Notes under the pieces: model-generated
What the model saw: only the letters and a program-made list of their open reading frames with translations
Told to the model about the DNA's origin: nothing
Databases searched by the model: none
From: Gemmatimonadaceae bacterium
GTDB lineage: Bacteria; Gemmatimonadota; Gemmatimonadetes; Gemmatimonadales; Gemmatimonadaceae
Length of the DNA stretch: 14,051 bases
Direction of reading: 5' to 3'
NCBI GenBank assembly: GCA_013816695.1
Contig: JACDDZ010000019.1
Span: 1 to 14,051, forward strand
Made by a program: the position numbers and the translations under genes
Shown here: positions 1-6,320 of the stretch, piece by piece
How the letters are laid out: each line of letters starts with the position of its first letter
Position numbering within the stretch: the stretch's first letter is position 1

Positions 1-1034
1 GCTGGCCTTTTTTCAAATCGGGATCGCTATTTCCCGCTAATGCAATTGCTGTCGATCTCGGAACGGCCAACACCCTCATCTATGTAAAAGGTGAGGGCAT
101 CGTGCTGAACGAGCCCTCTGTCGTCGCCCTCGATCGCGAGACGAAAAAAATCAAGGGTGTTGGCTTGGAAGCCAAGCGCATGCTCGGACGCACGCCGGAA
201 GGAATCATTGCGGTGCGCCCGATGAAGGACGGCGTCATCGCCGACTTCGATGTTACCGAAAAAATGCTGCGCTACTTTCTCGCGCTCATCATCGAGAACC
301 ACGTGTTCAAGGTGAAGCCGCGTGTGATCGTCTGTGTTCCCAGTGGAATCACCGAAGTAGAGAAGCGCGCAGTCCGTGACTCCGCACTTGGTGCAGGCGC
401 AAAAGAAGTGTTCATGGTCGCGGAGCCCATGGCGGCTGCCATTGGCGTAGGTCTGCCGGTTGAAACGCCGACAGGCAACATGGTGATTGACATCGGCGGC
501 GGCACTACTGAAATCGCTGTCATCGCGCTTTCCGGAATCGTGAGCGACACTTCGATTCGTACGGGTGGCGACGAGCTGGACACGGCGATTGTTCAATTCA
601 TGCGCAAGAATTACAACCTGCTGATTGGTGAGAGCACCGCCGAGCAGGTGAAGATCCAGATTGGAAGCGCTGCATCGGTCGGGGAAGAGCGTGAGATGGA
701 TGTGAAGGGTCGCGATCTCGTTTCCGGAATCCCGAAAACTGTTCGTGTGCATTCGACCGAGATTCGCGAGGCAGTGCAGGAGCCCATTATGCAGATCGTT
801 GACGCCGTAAGGCGTGCCCTCGAAATCACGCCGCCGGAGCTTGCAGCCGACATCGTGGATCGCGGTATCGTCATGACAGGCGGAGGGGCCCTGATAAGGG
901 GGCTCGATGTTCTTTTGAGCCAGGAGACCGGACTTCCGATTCATGTCGATGAGGATCCACTCACATGCGTTGTGCGCGGCACGGGCCGCATCCTCGACGA
1001 CGAGGAAAAGTACTGGTCTGTTCTCTCCACCTGA
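1..1034 (+). CDS. mreB: Rod shape-determining protein MreB (5' partial)
   Basis: Bacterial actin homologue. It polymerises on ATP under the inner membrane and positions the elongasome that inserts lateral-wall peptidoglycan. The reading frame is open from base 3 (first residues WPFFKSGS), so the start codon lies just upstream of the window; from known MreB lengths only a few residues are missing. 343 residues are visible, close to full family length. The phosphate-1 loop [15 protein letters not shown], the phosphate-2 region [14 protein letters not shown] and the adenosine-site [13 protein letters not shown] are all present. The stop is TGA at 1032-1034, and mreC starts 15 bases later, as expected for an mre operon. 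I see no anomaly. A long open frame on the opposite strand is a shadow. Confidence 0.97.
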   Translation, partial: WPFFKSGSLFPANAIAVDLGTANTLIYVKGEGIVLNEPSVVALDRETKKIKGVGLEAKRMLGRTPEGIIAVRPMKDGVIADFDVTEKMLRYFLALIIENHVFKVKPRVIVCVPSGITEVEKRAVRDSALGAGAKEVFMVAEPMAAAIGVGLPVETPTGNMVIDIGGGTTEIAVIALSGIVSDTSIRTGGDELDTAIVQFMRKNYNLLIGESTAEQVKIQIGSAASVGEEREMDVKGRDLVSGIPKTVRVHSTEIREAVQEPIMQIVDAVRRALEITPPELAADIVDRGIVMTGGGALIRGLDVLLSQETGLPIHVDEDPLTCVVRGTGRILDDEEKYWSVLST

Positions 1035-1049
1035 GGCCGGGACTGACAA

Positions 1050-2180
1050 GTGGCGAGACCAGGGCGCAGTAACCCACGACTTGACCTGATAATTCTGGCG
1101 GTGTGCGTTGCACTCGCCGTCATCACACGTGTACTACCCGGCTCGCTTCGGATGCCGATGGCGTCCGGCATGCGCCGAACCGTTCTCGCTCCGCTCGTGA
1201 TGCTGCAGGAACGCTCCGAGCTGTCGAGACGCGCACTAATTCTCAGTGCACCAATCACGCAGGCGCGCGACAGCGTGACCATGCGCGCCCTTACGGTCGC
1301 CAGCCTCGAAGCAGAAAACGACAGGCTCCGCCAGCTCATCGGTCTTGGCGCTCGGCTCAAGTGGGGGTTCGCTCCCGCCGAAGCCCTTCACGGGAAGGGA
1401 GTTCGTGACGTGACGACGCTAACGCTAACGGCCGGATCCAACGCCGGCGTGGGGCGCATGAGTCCTGTCGTTTCGGCTGAAGGGCTGGTGGGCGTCGTTG
1501 AGAGTGTGGATCCCACAATGAGCCAGGCGCTCTTCTGGACGCATCCTGATTTTCGCGTGAGCGCGATGACCGAAGATGCGAGCGCATTTGGAATTGTGCA
1601 GGCACACGCGCCGAGCGCGACGTCTGCGTACATGATGGAACTGCGCGGTGTTCCGTTCAGGACGAATCTCGCGGCCGGAGCACTGGTGATTTCGTCCGGA
1701 CTTGGTGGAGTGTGGCCGCGGGGAATTCCGATTGGGCGTATTGTGCAGGAGATCAAGACATCGGAAGCGTGGGCGCGCACATATCTCGTGCGTCCGGCGG
1801 TATTTCCGGCAGACGTTACGACCGTGATGATTCTCAGGCTCGATCGAGGCGCCAAGGGTCTCGACAATGTCTGGACGTCGGCTGCGGCTATCACTGCGGC
1901 AACGAACCGCATCATTGGTGCTGGAGACTCGCTGGCGAGAACTGCCGCGTTGGCTGAGGCGGCTGCACGTCGTGCAAGTGTGACTGCTGATTCGGTGCGC
2001 GCAGCCAACGGCGGTGTGACACCGACGCCTCCGACTGGCGGACTCATACAAGTTCCGCGTCCGCGTCCGCGGCCACGTCCTGTTGATTCGACAGCCACCC
2101 AGTCGGATACGCCGCGCGTGCTTCAGGTTCCGCCCACAGGCAGCGACTCGCTTACAACACGTCCGGGAGCAGTGCGATGA
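1050..2180 (+). CDS. mreC: Rod shape-determining protein MreC
   Basis: Bitopic inner-membrane protein whose periplasmic part scaffolds PBP2-RodA in lateral wall synthesis. The start is GTG 1050, with a weak purine stretch (GAGG, 1033-1036) upstream. Order in the 376 residues: short basic N-terminus; one membrane helix at about residues 11-27; a helical, probably coiled-coil stretch at about 68-97 (ASLEAENDRLRQLIGL); the MreC beta-barrel domain at about 105-265, with family-like segments such as LTAGSNAGVGRMSPVV and GLVGVVESV; then a tail of about 110 residues rich in Ala, Pro, Thr and Arg, including a Pro-Arg repeat at residues 336-344. The tail lies beyond the conserved domain and is probably disordered. 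The stop overlaps mreD by 4 bases. Confidence 0.95.
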   Translation: MARPGRSNPRLDLIILAVCVALAVITRVLPGSLRMPMASGMRRTVLAPLVMLQERSELSRRALILSAPITQARDSVTMRALTVASLEAENDRLRQLIGLGARLKWGFAPAEALHGKGVRDVTTLTLTAGSNAGVGRMSPVVSAEGLVGVVESVDPTMSQALFWTHPDFRVSAMTEDASAFGIVQAHAPSATSAYMMELRGVPFRTNLAAGALVISSGLGGVWPRGIPIGRIVQEIKTSEAWARTYLVRPAVFPADVTTVMILRLDRGAKGLDNVWTSAAAITAATNRIIGAGDSLARTAALAEAAARRASVTADSVRAANGGVTPTPPTGGLIQVPRPRPRPRPVDSTATQSDTPRVLQVPPTGSDSLTTRPGAVR

Positions 2181-2665
2181 ACTGGGGTAGCATTGTCCGC
2201 GGGCTGATCAGCTTCGTAATCCTTGTAGTTCTGCACTACACGCTCCGTCCGCTGCTTGGCTGGCGCGCGCCGATCGACTTCCTGCTCATTGCCGTGCTGC
2301 TGCTTTCCATCCGGGTGCGGCCCGGCGCTGCTGCGATCCTGGGATTCATTGTCGGGCTGATTGCAGACTCGCTCACGCCCGACTCGCTGGGAGCCGGCGC
2401 AATTGCGATGACTGTTGTCGCGTACATGGCGTCCTGGCTCAAGGCCGTATTCTTTGCCGACAACCTCGCGCTCAACGCTTTCTTTTTCTTTGTCGGCAAA
2501 TGGATGTTCGACATCATTTACTTCGCGGGTGAGCAGAGGCTCGAGGGAGCCCAGCTCATTCAGCAGGTATTTCTCTGGTCACCGTTGTCCGCAGCCGCGA
2601 CTGCGGTTGCCGGGGTTCTTCTCATCGTGATGATGCGTCCGTTGCTCGAGCCGTCACAAGCGTGA
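2177..2665 (+). CDS. mreD: Rod shape-determining protein MreD
   Basis: Small polytopic inner-membrane subunit of the elongasome, thought to modulate MreC-PBP2 activation. The 162 residues are almost entirely hydrophobic, with about five membrane segments: around 8-25, 33-50, 52-65, 74-115 (more than one pass) and 130-152. The stretch GLIADSLTPDSLGAGAIAM at about residues 60-78 matches the conserved MreD pattern of a Gly-rich turn with Asp followed by Leu-Gly. The start ATG 2177 overlaps the mreC stop (ATGA); GGGAG at 2165-2169 is a plausible ribosome site. The stop overlaps the mrdA start (GTGA). The family is poorly conserved in sequence, so identification rests on motif, topology and position together. 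Confidence 0.93.
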   Translation: MNWGSIVRGLISFVILVVLHYTLRPLLGWRAPIDFLLIAVLLLSIRVRPGAAAILGFIVGLIADSLTPDSLGAGAIAMTVVAYMASWLKAVFFADNLALNAFFFFVGKWMFDIIYFAGEQRLEGAQLIQQVFLWSPLSAAATAVAGVLLIVMMRPLLEPSQA

Positions 2666-4431
2666 GCTTCCATCCGAACGACATTGCCCGCCGGACAAGA
2701 CTGAGCTCCATTGCGCTCGCAATCGGCTTCGTTGGATTGCTGACTGCGTTCTTCAGGGCCCAGGTTCTCGACAACGCGAAGTATGCGATGCAGTCGGAAG
2801 AAAACCGGCTGCGCTCCATTCCGGTGCCTGCGCCCCGCGGAATCATTTACGATCTGCGCGGCGACATCATAGCGGAGAACCTGCCGGGCTATAGTGTTTC
2901 CATACTTTCGCCGCGTGTTGATTCGCTGAGGGCCACGTTGGGGAGACTGAGCGCGATCATCCCGGTCAGCCCGCGTGAGATCGAGAACGCAGTGCGCCGT
3001 TTCCGCCGGGCGCCGAATCGCCCGACAGTGGTTCTCGCAGACGCGTCCATCGATGTGGTTTCAGTGCTGGAAGAGCACCGGCTGGATTATCCGCAGATGA
3101 TCATTCAGTCGGTCCCCAAGCGGTACTACCCGGATGGAGCGCTGGTAGGATCGTTCGTGGGATACACCGGCGAAATCACCGAAGCTGAATTGAACTTGCC
3201 CAAGTACGCGGGCTACAAGCCAGGTCAGCAGGTTGGTAAGGGCGGACTCGAGAAAGAGTACGAAGCCATCCTGCATGGAAAGGAAGGCGTGAAGTTCGAC
3301 GAGGTCGATGCACGAGGAAGGCCTGTTCGGACGAGCAGCATGCGTCCCGACATCGCACCTGTAAGTGCGCCCTCGATGAAGACCAACATCGACATGAAGC
3401 TGCAGAAGCAGGTAGCTGCAATTTTCTCAGATACCTTGTTTGGTGGCGCGATCGCGATGGACCCGAAGACGGGCGCCGTGCTGGCACTGTACAGCAATCC
3501 GACCTTTGATCCCAACCGGTTCACAGGCGGAATTCCGGTTGACTACTGGAAAGAGCTGAACACTAATCCGAAGAAGCCGCTCTTCAACAAGGTTATTCAG
3601 GGCACTTATCCACCCGCATCTACATACAAGCTTGCTACTGCGACGATTGCGCTCCAGAACAAGCTGGTGCGACTTGATGAGCACATGCCAATCTCGTGTG
3701 GCGGAGGAATGCAGTATGGGCGTCGTTACTTCAGGTGCTGGGAGAAGCGTGGCCACGGAAGCCTGAACTTGCAGGGTGCCATCGAGAAATCCTGTGACGT
3801 TTATTTCTACCAGCTTGGAATTCGAGTGGGAGTTGCAAATCTTGTTGCCGGTGGAATCGGGCTCGGCATGCGAGAGAAGTCGGGTATCGACCTGCCGAAC
3901 GAATACTCGCCCGTTTTCCCTTACAAGGATGTGAAGGAGTACTACAATCGAAAGTATGGTGCCGGGAACTGGAGTGCGTCTGAGGCTTTGAACCTGTCGA
4001 TCGGGCAGGGGAATAATTCTCAGACGGTCGCGAACATGGCAAAGTTTTATAGTGCGCTTGCAACCGATGGTAAGAGTTCCCGGCCGTATCTCGTGAATCG
4101 GCCGCCGGAACGGAAGCAGATTCTCAATCTTCAAACGGCTCAGCTGCTGCACATTCGTGAGGCGCTCGCCGGCGTGGTTTCGTCGCGCGGTACCGCAGGC
4201 GGTTCTGCGATTCAGGGATTGGTTATCGCGGGAAAAACCGGGACGGCACAGAATGGAACCCCCGTCGACCACGCATGGTTCGTTGGATTTGCACCAGCGG
4301 ACGATCCAAAGATTCTCGTTGCTGTGTTCCTCGAGTTCGGCCATCACGGCTGGTCTGCGGCGCGCGTAGCATCGCGCATCATGGGTTTCTACACTGGGAA
4401 ACTTCCGGCTGAAGTCGTAGTTACCGAATGA
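2662..4431 (+). CDS. mrdA: Penicillin-binding protein 2, elongation transpeptidase
   Basis: Class B penicillin-binding protein that cross-links peptidoglycan during cylindrical growth, anchored in the inner membrane with its catalytic domain in the periplasm. Among 589 residues: membrane anchor at about 15-31; pedestal/dimerisation domain at about 50-230 (PAPRGIIYDLRGDIIAENLPG is the typical class B entry motif); transpeptidase domain from about 240. All three catalytic motifs are visible: STYK (nucleophile Ser320, Lys323), SCD (377-379; SxD is the usual PBP2 form) and KTG (525-527). Cys346, Cys359, His365 and Cys378 are spaced like the metal site reported in PBP2 of some Gram-negatives. The start GTG 2662 overlaps the mreD stop; the stop overlaps rodA. 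The SxD motif and the neighbouring rodA separate it from the divisome enzyme FtsI. Confidence 0.97.
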   Translation: MSFHPNDIARRTRLSSIALAIGFVGLLTAFFRAQVLDNAKYAMQSEENRLRSIPVPAPRGIIYDLRGDIIAENLPGYSVSILSPRVDSLRATLGRLSAIIPVSPREIENAVRRFRRAPNRPTVVLADASIDVVSVLEEHRLDYPQMIIQSVPKRYYPDGALVGSFVGYTGEITEAELNLPKYAGYKPGQQVGKGGLEKEYEAILHGKEGVKFDEVDARGRPVRTSSMRPDIAPVSAPSMKTNIDMKLQKQVAAIFSDTLFGGAIAMDPKTGAVLALYSNPTFDPNRFTGGIPVDYWKELNTNPKKPLFNKVIQGTYPPASTYKLATATIALQNKLVRLDEHMPISCGGGMQYGRRYFRCWEKRGHGSLNLQGAIEKSCDVYFYQLGIRVGVANLVAGGIGLGMREKSGIDLPNEYSPVFPYKDVKEYYNRKYGAGNWSASEALNLSIGQGNNSQTVANMAKFYSALATDGKSSRPYLVNRPPERKQILNLQTAQLLHIREALAGVVSSRGTAGGSAIQGLVIAGKTGTAQNGTPVDHAWFVGFAPADDPKILVAVFLEFGHHGWSAARVASRIMGFYTGKLPAEVVVTE

Positions 4432-5681
4432 ACCTCGCGCGGCGAATTGTCCCGGATCTTCAGCTCCTTACGATAGCGGGGCTGCTCTCACTTTACGGCG
4501 TAGCGATGGTGTACTCCGCCGGCCAGACGGACACCCCAACCGCAGTCGCCGGCGTCTACAAGTCACAGATGCTCTGGCTCGGGCTCGGCATGCTCGGCGC
4601 CTACTTCATCAGCCGCTCATCGGTCCGCTTCATCGAGTGGATGACCTGGCCCTTCTATTTTCTCTCTCTCGTCCTGCTCGCACTGACCCTCGTGATTGGA
4701 ACGGGTGCAGGAACGGCAGCGGGTACCAAGAGCTGGATTGCGATCGGCGGTATTCGACTTGGACAACCGTCGGAGCTCGCCAAGCTCACAGTTGTGCTCG
4801 CGCTCGCCAGTCTTCTGTCCAAGCGCCGCGATCCCCCGAAGTCCCTGATGGACCTCTGGAAACCTGCGCTTACCGTGCTGGTTCCCTGGGTGATCATCAT
4901 GCTCCAGCCTGATCTGGGCACCGGAATCGTGTTCATCGGAATCTTCTTTGGCATGCTTTACTGGGCTGGCGTTTCCTGGCCTTTGCTGCTGCTACTGGGA
5001 AGCCCGGCTGTCAGCCTGATTCTCTCGTTCAGCACTGGCGTCTGGGGCGCATGGTTCCTGGTGTTGCTCGCACTCGTCCTCTGGTACAAGCCCTACCTGA
5101 TCGAAGGCATTGTGCTGGTTGTGATGAACATTGTCACAGGCGTGGTCGCGCCCTTGATGTGGGAAAAGCTCGCGCCATACCAGCAGAAGCGACTACTCGT
5201 CTTCCTCGATCCTGCCGCGGATGCGCGAGGTTCGGGTTACCACGTGATTCAGTCCAAGGTCGCTATTGGATCGGGCGGCTGGTTGGGAAAGGGCTTTACG
5301 ATGGGAACGCAAAAGCGGCTGGCGTTTCTTCCTGAACAGCACACTGACTTCATTTTCTCGGTCGTTGGTGAGGAGCTGGGATTCATCGGCGTCACAGTCG
5401 CGCTAACGCTATTCCTTTTTCTTTTCCTGAGAATCACCAAGGTCGCGAGCAGGGCCAACGATTCTTTCTCAAGTCTTGCTGCGTTCGGCTTGATGGCATC
5501 CTGGTTCGTCCACGTGCTCGTCAATGTCGGCATGACTTTGAACCTGATGCCTATTACTGGTATTCCGCTGCCGTTTTTTAGTTACGGCGGGTCGTTCATG
5601 CTTGCGTCGTGGCTGGCGATTGGGGTGCTTATGCGGATCGCGGGAGAGGGGAAGGGACGGGCTGTTTTTACGGGGCACTGA
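4428..5681 (+). CDS. rodA: Peptidoglycan glycosyltransferase RodA (SEDS family)
   Basis: SEDS-family glycosyltransferase that polymerises lipid II into glycan strands in complex with PBP2. 417 residues with about ten membrane helices. Family landmarks: GTKSWIAIGGIRLGQPSELAKL (about 99-120) including the Gln-Pro-Ser-Glu turn; QPDLGTGIVF (160-169); the large extracytoplasmic loop with FLDPAADARGSGYHVIQSK (about 259-277), holding the Asp261/Asp265 region where the catalytic Asp of SEDS proteins lies; HTDFIFSVVGEELGF (305-319); and the C-terminal PLPFFSYGGS (381-390). Its place directly after mrdA (ATGA overlap) argues for RodA rather than FtsW. It ends the elongasome block: the stop is 14 bases before the left arm of the inverted-repeat cassette, and no T-tailed terminator hairpin is visible. 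Confidence 0.97.
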   Translation: MNLARRIVPDLQLLTIAGLLSLYGVAMVYSAGQTDTPTAVAGVYKSQMLWLGLGMLGAYFISRSSVRFIEWMTWPFYFLSLVLLALTLVIGTGAGTAAGTKSWIAIGGIRLGQPSELAKLTVVLALASLLSKRRDPPKSLMDLWKPALTVLVPWVIIMLQPDLGTGIVFIGIFFGMLYWAGVSWPLLLLLGSPAVSLILSFSTGVWGAWFLVLLALVLWYKPYLIEGIVLVVMNIVTGVVAPLMWEKLAPYQQKRLLVFLDPAADARGSGYHVIQSKVAIGSGGWLGKGFTMGTQKRLAFLPEQHTDFIFSVVGEELGFIGVTVALTLFLFLFLRITKVASRANDSFSSLAAFGLMASWFVHVLVNVGMTLNLMPITGIPLPFFSYGGSFMLASWLAIGVLMRIAGEGKGRAVFTGH

Positions 5682-5695
5682 GGGAAGTGCGGCTG

Positions 5696-5753
5696 GCCAT
5701 TTCGTAGGGTTGGGCCGTTGGTCGTTTTCTGTTGTCTGTTATCCGTTGTCTGA
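5696..5753 (+). repeat. Left arm of the 58-bp inverted repeat
   Basis: Pairs with 6180-6237 read on the opposite strand. Positions 5696-5736 (41 bases) are identical to the complement of 6197-6237. Mismatches follow at 5737, 5739, 5741, 5742 and 5751, after which similarity fades. From 5709 to 5757 the arm reads as seven consecutive degenerate heptamers with consensus YGTTGTC. The stop codon of the internal gene (TAA on the minus strand, 5739-5741) lies in this arm, so the last four residues of that protein (SDNG) come from repeat sequence. Confidence 0.95.
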
Positions 5754-6140
5754 TAACGACGACCGCTCTTTGAGCCGCTTTGATAGGCCGTGGAGCATCA
5801 TTCGAACGCCGGTTAACTCTGTCGTCGCGCGGTGATAGTCGGCGTCCGATATTCCTTTGACATCGCGCGCAATCATCAAGTGGTTCTCGAGCTCCGCGGC
5901 GGAGCCAATTGAATAACCGACGAACCGCGCAAAGTCCTTCGGCGTTTTCTGAACACAACCTTCAGCAAGGTTCGCCGGGATGGACATCGCAGCCCTGACC
6001 ATCTGGCTTCTAAGCGGGGCATACACACCGCCCCGGATTTTCTTGGCGATTTGGTCAACGTCTATGGAAAGGGCATGCGCCTTATTCCACACACGCAATT
6101 TTCGGAACTCACCCATCAATGCAGTCTGACTACGTCCCAT
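5739..6140 (-). CDS. Four-helix-bundle protein, 23S rRNA-IVS (S23) family
   Basis: 133 residues, one to two dozen more than typical members of this small family. Recognisable features: FRKLRVWNKAHALSI (12-26, the family's N-terminal Phe/Leu-x-Val-Trp-x-Lys-Ala helix); APLRSQMVRAAMSIPANLAEG (41-61, the signature Leu-x-x-Gln-x-x-Arg-Ala-x-x-Ser-Ile-Pro-x-Asn-x-Ala-Glu-Gly); a third helix at about 67-93 with the conserved Ala-Glu-Leu-Glu; and a fourth at about 98-126. Members form homopentameric four-helix bundles, and one relative (Avd) binds nucleic acid and reverse transcriptase in diversity-generating retroelements; the role of stand-alone copies is unknown. No reverse transcriptase or template repeat is in this window. 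The first ATG (6140) has a weak GGTGATGG-like purine stretch upstream; a second in-frame ATG at 6116 starts right before the family homology and is an equally possible start. It is the only minus-strand gene here. Confidence 0.85.
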   Translation of the reverse strand: MGRSQTALMGEFRKLRVWNKAHALSIDVDQIAKKIRGGVYAPLRSQMVRAAMSIPANLAEGCVQKTPKDFARFVGYSIGSAAELENHLMIARDVKGISDADYHRATTELTGVRMMLHGLSKRLKERSSLSDNG

Positions 6141-6179
6141 GATTGTCCATCACCCAATCCACACGCGCTCCATCAATTC

Positions 6180-6237
6180 TCGGACAACGGTCACCGGACA
6201 ACAGAAAACGACCAACGGCCCAACCCTACGAAATGGC
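6180..6237 (-). repeat. Right arm of the 58-bp inverted repeat
   Basis: Inverted partner of 5696-5753. Read on the minus strand it shows the same heptamer register (units at 6217-6211, 6210-6204, 6203-6197, 6196-6190 and 6189-6183), the last agreeing with consensus CGTTGTC. Its inner edge is 39 bases upstream of the ATG of the internal minus-strand gene, so a minus-strand transcript covering both arms could fold into one long stem with the gene in the loop. The outer edge is 83 bases before the accD start. Confidence 0.95.
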
Positions 6238-6273
6238 ATACCGCCGTTAAAAGAATTCGCTTAGCCCGCCTTA

Positions 6274-6294
6274 AAGAGGCATAACTTGCCTCTT
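6274..6294 (+). other. Perfect 8-bp hairpin in the accD leader
   Basis: AAGAGGCA (6274-6281), loop TAACT, then TGCCTCTT (6287-6294). The stem is perfect and ends 26 bases before the accD ATG. It is not followed by a T-run on the + strand (CCCCTC follows), so it is not a convincing terminator for + strand transcripts. Read on the minus strand the stem ends in a short T-run (CTCTTTAAGG), so it could weakly stop antisense transcription entering the cassette. It may instead be a leader structure affecting accD translation, because no clear ribosome site lies between it and the start. Confidence 0.45.
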
Positions 6295-6320
6295 CCCCTC
6301 AACCCGGTCACATTTCGAAA

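Larger units (their letters stand above)
5696..6237 (-). mobile_element. Inverted-repeat-bounded S23/four-helix-bundle cassette (IVS-like)
   Basis: A 542-bp unit between rodA and accD. It consists of two arms in inverted orientation (5696-5753 and 6180-6237; 53 of 58 positions match and the outer 41 are identical) around a single minus-strand gene for an S23-family four-helix-bundle protein. Known intervening sequences in 23S rRNA have the same plan: terminal inverted repeats that form a stem, and often an internal gene of this family. Here the unit lies between protein-coding genes. No transposase is present and I see no target-site duplication in the immediate flanks. That it behaves as a discrete inserted unit is my inference from the sharp outer boundaries of the arms (mismatch immediately outside at 5695/6238) and from its isolated antisense position in an otherwise gap-free region. 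Confidence 0.6.

Noticed and set aside
27..1049. 340-residue open frame on the minus strand opposite mreB
   Set aside because: It mirrors the codon periodicity of mreB, has a low-complexity His/Asn/Arg-rich translation with no recognisable domain, and runs fully antisense to an unmistakable mreB.
1388..2098. Long minus-strand open frames opposite mreC (236 and 208 residues)
   Set aside because: Composition typical of GC-rich shadow frames and no family features; mreC on the + strand explains the region.
2581..2591. 11-base match in mreD (ACCGTTGTCCG) to the right repeat arm
   Set aside because: At this length about one chance match is expected when comparing the arms with the whole window on both strands, and no neighbouring heptamers extend it.
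3427..4347. 306-residue minus-strand open frame opposite mrdA
   Set aside because: Antisense to the conserved PBP2 catalytic motifs; no domain seen.
5682..5695. Possible target-site duplication flanking the cassette
   Set aside because: The bases outside 5696 and 6237 were compared in direct orientation and share no convincing direct repeat.
5696..6237. Diversity-generating retroelement (because the protein resembles Avd)
   Set aside because: No reverse transcriptase, template/variable repeat pair or variable target gene is present; only the general four-helix fold is shared.
6051..6284. 77-residue + strand open frame running through the right arm
   Set aside because: Overlaps the four-helix gene antisense and the repeat arm, has no start signal or family likeness, and is explained by the heptamer composition.
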